Notes under the pieces: generated by a model | Told to the model about the DNA's origin: nothing | Seen by the model: only the letters and a program-made list of their open reading frames with translations | The model's database searches: none | Program-made: the position numbers and the translations under genes | Shown here: one piece after another, positions 57,041-64,000 of the stretch | Position numbering within the stretch: the stretch's first letter is position 1 | Layout of the letters: each line of letters opens with the position of its first letter | DNA from: Laccaria trichodermophora | Lineage: Eukaryota > Basidiomycota > Agaricomycetes > Agaricales > Hydnangiaceae | NCBI GenBank assembly: GCA_018417955.1 | Contig: JACTVC010000013.1 | Location: forward strand, 828,633 to 892,632 | DNA: 64,000 nucleotides | Direction: 5' to 3'

Positions 57041-58696
57041 TCAATCCTCAATCCCAATCATCCTCCTAACCAACAAATCCAACTTCCTCGTCCTCAACAA
57101 CCCCTCCAACCTCAACGCCATCTCATCCTTCGTCCCACCCACCACAATCGCCGGGTTTCTCTCCGCATGAGCAGACAAATTGCGTCGAAGCGCAGCGCAC
57201 GATAGGGCGCTACATGCCTCCGAGTCCGTTATCAACGGGGAGGAAGGGTACAGGAGGTACGCTTTCGGTATATCTTTTGAACAACCCCATCAGTATCAGA
57301 TCGTCAAGAAGCAGGAGAAACTCATACTATCGATATAATCCTCACACCCCCACGGAACCTCGATATCCACAACCCACCCCTCCTCATCAACCCTCTTCGC
57401 CAACGTCCTCAACCCCTTCATGTCGATGCTTGTATCTGCGATGGAGAGGTAACACAATTTGGAGAGGAGGAGGATGGCGGGAACGGATGTACTGTCGATG
57501 TCGGGGTTGGTGGCGAGTGTTAGTTGGGTTAGGGTGCGTTTGAGTGGGATGAGGAGGTATACGCTGCGTATGGGAAAAGCGTGAGTGAGTGAAGAGGGAG
57601 AGGAAGACAAGACGTACGCCTCGTTTCCTATTCCTGTGTTATTTAGAAAGAGAATGGAAAGCTTGGGGAGGTGGTGGATGTGGATGAGGTCGAAATCGTG
57701 TACGCGTGTTCCGCTGAATGAAAGTTCGGTTAGGGAGAGGAAAGTATTTGGCTTGCTGAACGCTGTGTGAATGAAGAGGGATCAACGACGCAAGACAGAA
57801 GATAGAGGGAGTAAAGGGTAAGAACATACCCGGGAAAAGGTCCTTGCCGCATAAATTGAGCCCATTCTCATCAAAAAGGGAGTTTACGAGGGATATACGC
57901 TCCACGTCGGTGGTACGCAGAATGTCGAGGATGCGGCCGTTAATGTGTCCTTTAACCAATCAAATAAAGTGAGATATATGCGTAGTAGTTAGGGAATACC
58001 ATGCTCTGAAAGAAAATCCGTGATAGCTTGTTGTGAAGCATTTTTGATGTTCTTCAGTCGTTCGGATAATCGAATCCCAGGTATAACGGCGTCCAGATCC
58101 TTGATGAGCTTATCCAAGTTGGGTTGGGTCAAAGTTTTCGGATGGGTTTTAGGTTCAGGATTGCTAGCAGGAGAAGAGGCGACGAAGTATGTGAGAGGTT
58201 CCCTGTTGTGAGTGATGTCGAATTTCGTAGAGGCGTTATACGTAGACCGAGACTCGGCTGATCTGGAGTACTTGGGTGGGCCTTGGAGGTCGCTGAATGA
58301 TGATAGACGTCTTCGTTTCAATACCGTTGTTTCAATAGAGCCATATCCATCGTGTTTCCAAGTACTCTTGCGTTCCAGATCGTTGACAAAGGCAGAGTAC
58401 GGAGGAGGCAACAGAGGGCTCAAGACACCAGGATCGACAGCCCGAGCATGGGATACGTAGCTACCGACGATCCAGTCCACGTCGTCGTCAGCGTCACTTT
58501 CCGAGGTCGACTGGTCGAGGGTCCTAGCAAAGGAAATGAAGAGTTCTTCACCGCGTCGCCTAGTAGTAGAAGTGGGCTTGTGAATCCGAACACGGTGTCG
58601 CAGAGAGTTGAGATAGGTATTCGCTGATACAGATGGACAATAGAACGGATTCTTGTCGTCGATAGCAGGAACATTATAACTGTACGCTGGCATCAT
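57041..58696 (-). CDS. LRR-like protein with C-terminal SAP-like segment
   Basis: Five exons: 58000-58696, 57830-57949, 57618-57762, 57328-57563, 57041-57261 (472 aa), phases consistent. The N-terminal ~235 residues are Ser/Pro/Arg-rich and probably disordered. The middle has leucine-rich-repeat-like strands ([74 protein letters not shown]). The end ([42 protein letters not shown]) resembles a SAP-type helix-extended-helix. No named family; a nuclear role is a guess. Start codons of this gene and CK2 beta are 146 bp apart, so they probably share a promoter. Confidence 0.75.
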
Positions 58697-58842
58697 TGGA
58701 AGTACGGAGAAAGAGAGAGATTTTGAATTTTACGTAACACAAGGACGTTGTTTGGCTTGGCATCGTTCCTCTTCTTTCTTCGTCGACGGCTGGACGACAA
58801 GTTGCGTTCCTGACCCAGTCCCATCCTACTAATTGACGAATA
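58697..58842. promoter_or_regulatory. 146-bp shared promoter region
   Basis: Everything between two divergent start codons. It contains a pyrimidine/purine run near 58765-58790 (CTTCTTTC). No TATA box seen. Confidence 0.45.
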
Positions 58843-59973
58843 ATGATTCATCGCGCAGTGGAAGATATCTCAACAGGCTCAGATTCAGATTACTCCAGGT
58901 AAAGTACCTCGATTCGTTTCCAGATTTATCAAAGAACTCACTCGACCACCAACTCAGCTCAGTACGCTCGCTCATCGATACCCTATTCTTATCGCGATCG
59001 CTCACCCATCCTTACGCTAGTGGATCTCATGGTTTCTCTCATCAAAAGGCAACGAATACTTCTGCGAAGTAGACGAGGACTTTATCCTCGACCGATTCAA
59101 CTTGACAGGCCTAAACAACGAGGTCGCGAATTACTCGCAGGCCCTCGATCTTATCACTGATAACCTAGGTAAGTCTTCCTCCTCACCCACATCTGTTCAA
59201 TTCATTGATGGATCCCGCCAGACGACGACATCCAAGACGAACTCCGGAGTTCACTCGACGTCCAAGCACGCCTCTTATACGGACTCATACACGCCCGATG
59301 GATAGTCACAGCCCGCGGCCTCTCCAAGATGGTTCGTCCCCCTTCCTCCCCTTCTCCATCCCCCCCTCCAACCATCTAACCTTCACTCAGCTCGAAAAAT
59401 ACAAACGAGCCGACTTCGGTCGCTGCCCACGCGTCCTCTGCCTCCAACAACCCCTCCTCCCCGTAGGCCTAACCGACATCCCCTACGAAAAATCCGTAAA
59501 ACTCTACTGCGGCCGCTGCGAAGACCTCTACTCACCCAAATCATCCCGACACGGCTCCATCGACGGCGCCTACTTCGGAACCACCTTCCCCCATCTACTC
59601 TTCCTCGTCTATCCAACCTTGATCCCCCCAAAGAGTGGTCCGGTGGAGTTGGGGAGGGATGCGGCGGGCGCGGGAGGGGCAGGCACGGCAGATGGTGGGA
59701 GGACGAGGAGGAGGGTGAGGGAGGAGCAGGTGGAGGTTAGTGCGGCTGAGGGGGGAGGCGAGGGGATTAATACGGCTAGTGCCGCGCTCAAGGCGGATCG
59801 GTATAAGCCGAGGATATATGGGTTCCAGGTTAATGAGATTGCCAAGCTGCAGAGGTGGCAGGAGGCCATGCGGGATCGGTGAGTTGTGTTTGTTGGGTAG
59901 CGTAATAGGATTGCTTATCCTTCCTAATAGGCAAGTGGGTCGACTCGAAGCGCTCGAGGAGAGGATGCCATAA
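58843..59973 (+). CDS. CKB1: Casein kinase II regulatory (beta) subunit
   Basis: Regulatory dimer of CK2, a nuclear and cytoplasmic Ser/Thr kinase. Exons 58843-58898, 58958-58961 (4 nt), 59021-59168, 59222-59331, 59391-59878, 59931-59973 (282 aa). Blocks: [12 protein letters not shown] (acidic start), [52 protein letters not shown], then the zinc ribbon GRCPRVLC with [13 protein letters not shown], and [14 protein letters not shown]. Exon 1 ends in phase 2 while the next recognisable exon needs phase 0. A 4-nt microexon CTCA with consensus AG and GT borders repairs this and yields DYSSSWISWF. An Ala/Gly/Arg-rich insert (about residues 200-235) lies before the C-terminal [17 protein letters not shown]. 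Confidence 0.92.
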
Positions 59974-61082
59974 TATGACAATGATCTGTCTCTTTCCTCT
60001 GTTTGCCTTTTATCCCTCTTTCAGGATTGTGCAGTCCCCCAGACTCCCATTTTAAACTGCTGTGTTAATGATTAATGGGGGCATGTACTCGAGCTCCTCT
60101 TGCTTAATTGACCTAAATATCTTCAGCACCTAGCTATTGGAAAGCTCAGTGCTGGATTTTGTTATACATTACATCTCGGAGACCTTTCTGCCTGTTGACA
60201 CCAAAACCCCTCTACATTCATACAGATTTTTCTGCTAATGGTAAACTAGCCTGAAGTCCCATCCTTACCCCTTATTCTTCCAAGGGATATGAAACAGATA
60301 CTAACAGCTGCTGAAAAAGTTTTTAGGCAGTGGAGTTGCATATGTTGTATACTGTCTTCAGGGGATAGCTTGAGGTGATGCCAGTGGAACAGATAGGAAC
60401 TGTTGAGGTTGGCAATACATAAAGCCAATACAGACCAGAATATCAAGTTGCTGAACACAACCTAAAAATCCTCCAGCCCTGTTCTGATGTCCAAGGCTTA
60501 TGGATGGACTGAGGTGGCAAAATCAGTCTTCACAGAACTTTGAGCAGAAGGTGACAATTGGACCAGGAGGGCTAGGCATAGAATGGATGACAGCAACATT
60601 GTACTTACAACTAAAATCAGGTCATTCTTGCTATTCAACCTGTACTTTCTTTGATAGTTTCAGCTGCCTTGAACATGTTGCACTAAGTACTACATTTAGG
60701 AGACATGAGTATCACACAGCTGAATGAGTCAAAGTAAAACAAAATTGAGTAAAGTACATTCATCATCAGTATGATGAAATTTATTCAGTTATGAGGTTAC
60801 ATCTTTGTATACTGTATTTTAGTTATGCTTCAGAGTAGAGAGATGTGGAAAAAAACCATAGGTTTGAAAATACATCAGGAGTCATCAGGACTGAGCTGTG
60901 TTACCTCTCTTCTTATGAATTCCAAGTGACAGCTTGGTTTTAAATTTTGAGATTCTCTTGGCAATGTTGGAACAGAGGTGACCTGGGAATATGAGCATCA
61001 AAAATATGGAAAAGCAGTAGCAGCTCAACTAAATACCTTTCTTTTCAGAATGAATGATTGCATCATCCAGATTGGTGGTAGG
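59974..61082. other. AT-rich, CpG-poor repeat DNA
   Basis: CpG becomes rare from about 60100 to the NB-ARC gene. Short open frames (60246-60458 minus, 60500-60727 plus) have no domain. Probably decayed mobile DNA or the 3' flank copied with the NB-ARC gene. Confidence 0.35.
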
Positions 61083-63911
61083 TCAAAGAGTAGCTGGAGC
61101 CCCTACCAGAACTCTGTTGCTGGCATGTGGAAATTCAATGTTCACATTTCCCTCCTCCATATCTTGGGTCACAGAAACTCCATGGCCTATATTGTGAACT
61201 TGGTTCTCTGCATCATCCATCTTTGTGGATTGACTCATGGCTTTCTGTGTTGCTGCTAAATTTTGCATGGCTATGATTGTGTGTGGGTGGTCTTCTCCAT
61301 AAATCTTTCTCCTAGCATCCAGAACTTGGACCTCCAGCTGCTCTGCTTCTGTATATTTTGCCAGATCTCTGTATGTTGATGCAAGATTTCCCATGGCTAA
61401 GATTGTGTCTGGGTGTTCTTCTCCAAGAATTTTCTTCCTGGCATCCAGAACTTGGACCCCCAGCTTCTCTGCTTCTGTATATTTTCCCAGGTCTCTGTAT
61501 GTTATTGCAAGATTTCCCATGGCAGAGATTGTGTCTGGGTGTTCTTCTCCAAGAATTTTCTTCCTAGCATCCAGAACTTGGACCCCCAGCTTCTCTGCTT
61601 CTGTATATTTTCCCAGGTCTCTGTATGTTATTGCAAGATTTCCCATGGCTAAGATTGTGTCTGGGTGTTCTTCTCCAAGAATTTTCTTCCCAGCATCCAG
61701 AACTTGGATCTGCAGCTTCTCTGCTTCTGTATATTTTCCCAGGTCTCTGTATGTTAATGCAAGATTTCCCATGGCTAAGATTGTGCCTGGGTGTTCTTCT
61801 CCAAGAATTTTCTTTCTAGCATCTAGAACTTGGATCTTCAGCTTCTCTGCTTCTGTATGTTTTCCCTGGTCTCTGTATGTTGATGCAAGATTTCCCATGG
61901 CTAAGATTGTGTCTGGGTGTTCTTCTCCAAGAATTTTCTTACTGGCATCCAGAACTTGGATCTCCAGCTTCTGTGCTTCTGTATATTTTCCCAGGTCTCT
62001 GTATGTTGATGCAAGATTTCCCATGGCTAAGATTGTGTCTGGGTGTTCTTCTCCAAGAATTTTCTTACTGGCATCCAGAACTTGGATCTCCAGCTTCTCT
62101 GCTTCTATATATTTTCCCAGATCACTGTATGTTGATGCAAGATTTCCCATGGCAGAGATTGTCTTTGGGTGTTCTTCTCCAAGAATTTTATTTCTAGCAT
62201 CCAGAACTTGGATCTCCAGCTTCTCTGCTTCTGTATATTTTCCTAGGTCTCTGTATGTTAATCCAAGATTTCCCATGGCAGAGATTGTGGCTGGGTGTTC
62301 TTCTCCAAGAATTTTTGTCCTGGCATCCAGAACTTGGATCTGCAGCTTCTCTGCTTCACTTGAATATCTTTGTTCACAGAGTAACCAGCCAAACTTTTTA
62401 TAAGCATCATCAAAGTAATTGTTGTTATACTGCATACATTTTCTGACATGTGTTACCAAACTTCTTCTAAAGCCATATGACTGACTTTCATCATTTTTCA
62501 GAGAAGCAGATAACATAGCAAATGCCAGTAAAGAGAATTTTTGCTTTTCACCCACACTCATCCTGTCCCCACCCCATGCATTGACCAGTGGATGCATACT
62601 ATGCACACAACCAGATGCATCTTTCTTGATCAAGCAGAAAGATAGTAAGACTCGAACTCCCTCTTTGAACTGTAGATTATCCCAAGTACCATCCTTATTG
62701 AGTGACAGCAGTTTGCAATCTAGAACAGAATGTGCCAGTGGTAAGTCAGGGTGTGACATTTTTTCATTTTTTTGAGTAGCAGCATAGGAAAAAATTTCTT
62801 CACTGATACTCTCATGATGAAAAAATGGAAACAATTTCAGTAGAAATAATGCACTGTCAGCTGCTCTAGCCTTGTGAAAATCATGAGATCCAGCCCTCTT
62901 TTGGATTTCCTCATATGATAACTCCCAAGTTCCATAGACACTTTTGTTATATTTAGATGCCCCAGTGAATTCAGAATGTGATAACAATGTCTCTCGGTGA
63001 TGGATATATTTATCAAGGTAGTCTCCAATGTTAGAAGCTCCAGAACCAATGAATGCACCAGCCTGATCAACAGCAAGAGGTAAGCAACAAAGCTCTTTTA
63101 CAATCTTAGAAGCTTCTGCTTTAAATTCCATGCTGGAAGTACTCAAACAACTGGCTTTCAGAAGTAATAAAATAGCCTCATTTTTTTCCATCTCTGTCAC
63201 CTCAAGAGAATTCTCTGGTGAGGTCAGAGATCGCATAGTAAAGTTGCGACTAGTTATCAGAATATTTCCCCTTTGACCAGGTGGAAAATACCCTTCCAGT
63301 TCAGCAGGAGACAGGACATCAGCATTATCAAAGACCATCAGATAGTTCTCTGTCAAAGAGCCAATCCAGTGCAGAGCAGATTCAGATGACTCAGTCAGGC
63401 TCAAAGCCTTAGCTGCAGGAAGAAGACAAATGCCCTTAAGCCCCTGTAGAATGGCACCAGCAGAAGATGCATCAATCCAGAAAACAGGAGAAAAACTGGG
63501 GAGTTGTAGGTTTTCAACAACAATGATCAAGCAAATGTGCTGATGTGCTCACTGATCAGACATTTCCTCAATGAACTTCAAGCAAATTTGAGTCTTTCCA
63601 ATACCTCCCATTCCATGCAGTAAAAAGCACTTTCTTCGCTGAACCCCATCGGTGGAATTAGCAGAAAAATGTTCCTTGAGTTTTGCAATAATCTCCGTTC
63701 GACCTGTGAACCGAGGGCTCGGGTTTGGGACAAGGGGAATCACCCCATCGGATATCGCTAAGTTGTTATAGATGTTTATCTGCGATAAATCCAGGCTATC
63801 AGCTTGCTCTACGAACTAGAACCCGACAGTTTCACGCACGGTGCTGGCTGCGTAGATTGTGCCGCTCACGACAACGTCACGAGCGCCCGACAAAATATGT
63901 GTTTCGCGCAT
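61083..63911 (-). pseudogene. NB-ARC/TPR (STAND, NLR-like) protein 2, with in-frame stop in exon 1
   Basis: Close paralogue of the gene at 37327-40544. Exon 1 63553-63911, intron 63496-63552, exon 2 61083-63495. P-loop GMGGIGKT, Walker B NYLMVFDNAD, NILITSRN and LCCLPLAVDQAGAF are intact. It has nine 42-aa TPR units (NLR 1 has thirteen) and a unique tail (NQVHNIGHGVSVTQDMEEGN..RVLVGAPATL). The first exon starts MRETHILSGARDVVVSG but meets a TAG after ETVGF where NLR 1 reads on as SDEQ, and no other upstream ATG precedes the P-loop. It may be a pseudogene, or the stop may lie in a 54-nt intron (GTGAGC..TTCTAG). CpG-poor coding DNA. Confidence 0.78.
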
Positions 63912-64000
63912 ACTGACGTGGAGAAGACACTGCTAGATGGAAGGGATCTGAAGTGGGCGACAAGTACCTGACGCCCGGAGACCCCCAATACTTCCACGTG

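Noticed and set aside
1..64000. Bacterial-type features (operons, ribosome binding sites, CRISPR) and viral genes
   Set aside because: Spliced eukaryotic genes throughout; no regular spacer arrays, no capsid, polymerase or integrase signatures seen.

Overview
The window is nuclear DNA of a filamentous basidiomycete, most likely an Agaricomycete (mushroom-forming) fungus. The evidence is genes split by many introns of about 45-75 bp with GT..AG borders, a mushroom-type tyrosinase, NB-ARC proteins carrying kinesin-light-chain-type TPR arrays, a HeLo-domain gene, an F-box/LRR gene and an HNH-domain gene. There is no operon structure, and I saw no recognisable tRNA, rRNA or CRISPR.

Layout. 1-4 kb: a Ser/Thr-rich single-pass membrane protein running off the left edge (-) and a Gfd2/YDR514C-like RNase H-fold protein (+). 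4.3-7.5 kb: an HNH-domain gene broken by three transposon insertions. 8-9.8 kb: a forkhead transcription factor (-). 10.7-12.1 kb: a decayed, CpG-poor second HNH copy and other repeat DNA. 12.5-15 kb: a small acidic hypothetical protein and THG1. 15-18.5 kb: no gene I can support. 18.5-23.3 kb: SDHC, a tyrosinase remnant (+) and a complete tyrosinase gene (-). 24.3-31 kb: an F-box/LRR protein (+), myo-inositol oxygenase (-) and ERV41 (+), the last two divergent. 31-37 kb: a non-coding LTR retroelement and other repeats. 37.3-40.5 kb: NB-ARC/TPR protein 1 (-). 40.8-43 kb: ERV41 pseudogene copy 1. 44.1-50 kb: a tail-to-tail pair, a protein kinase-ankyrin protein (+) and a HeLo-pseudokinase protein (-). 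50-54 kb: a long palindrome and a 1.7 kb terminal-inverted-repeat element. 54-57 kb: two more ERV41 pseudogene copies. 57-60 kb: an LRR-like gene (-) and the CK2 beta subunit (+), divergent. 61-64 kb: NB-ARC/TPR protein 2 (-), with an in-frame stop in its first exon.

How the parts fit. Housekeeping genes (THG1, SDHC, MIOX, ERV41, CK2 beta) are interleaved with an accessory region from about 31 to 64 kb. That region combines two STAND/NLR-type receptors with strongly repeated TPR arrays, an active-looking kinase fused to ankyrin repeats, and a HeLo-domain protein whose kinase domain has lost its catalytic residues. The domain logic resembles a regulated-necrosis module: an RIPK-like kinase with ankyrins, and an MLKL-like four-helix/HeLo executor with a pseudokinase. 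I regard it as the best candidate for an undescribed system here. The same region holds segmental copies of ERV41 and strongly CpG-poor DNA, consistent with a repeat-rich, possibly cytosine-methylated compartment. Exon borders were deduced by reading frames and splice signals; no transcript data were available.
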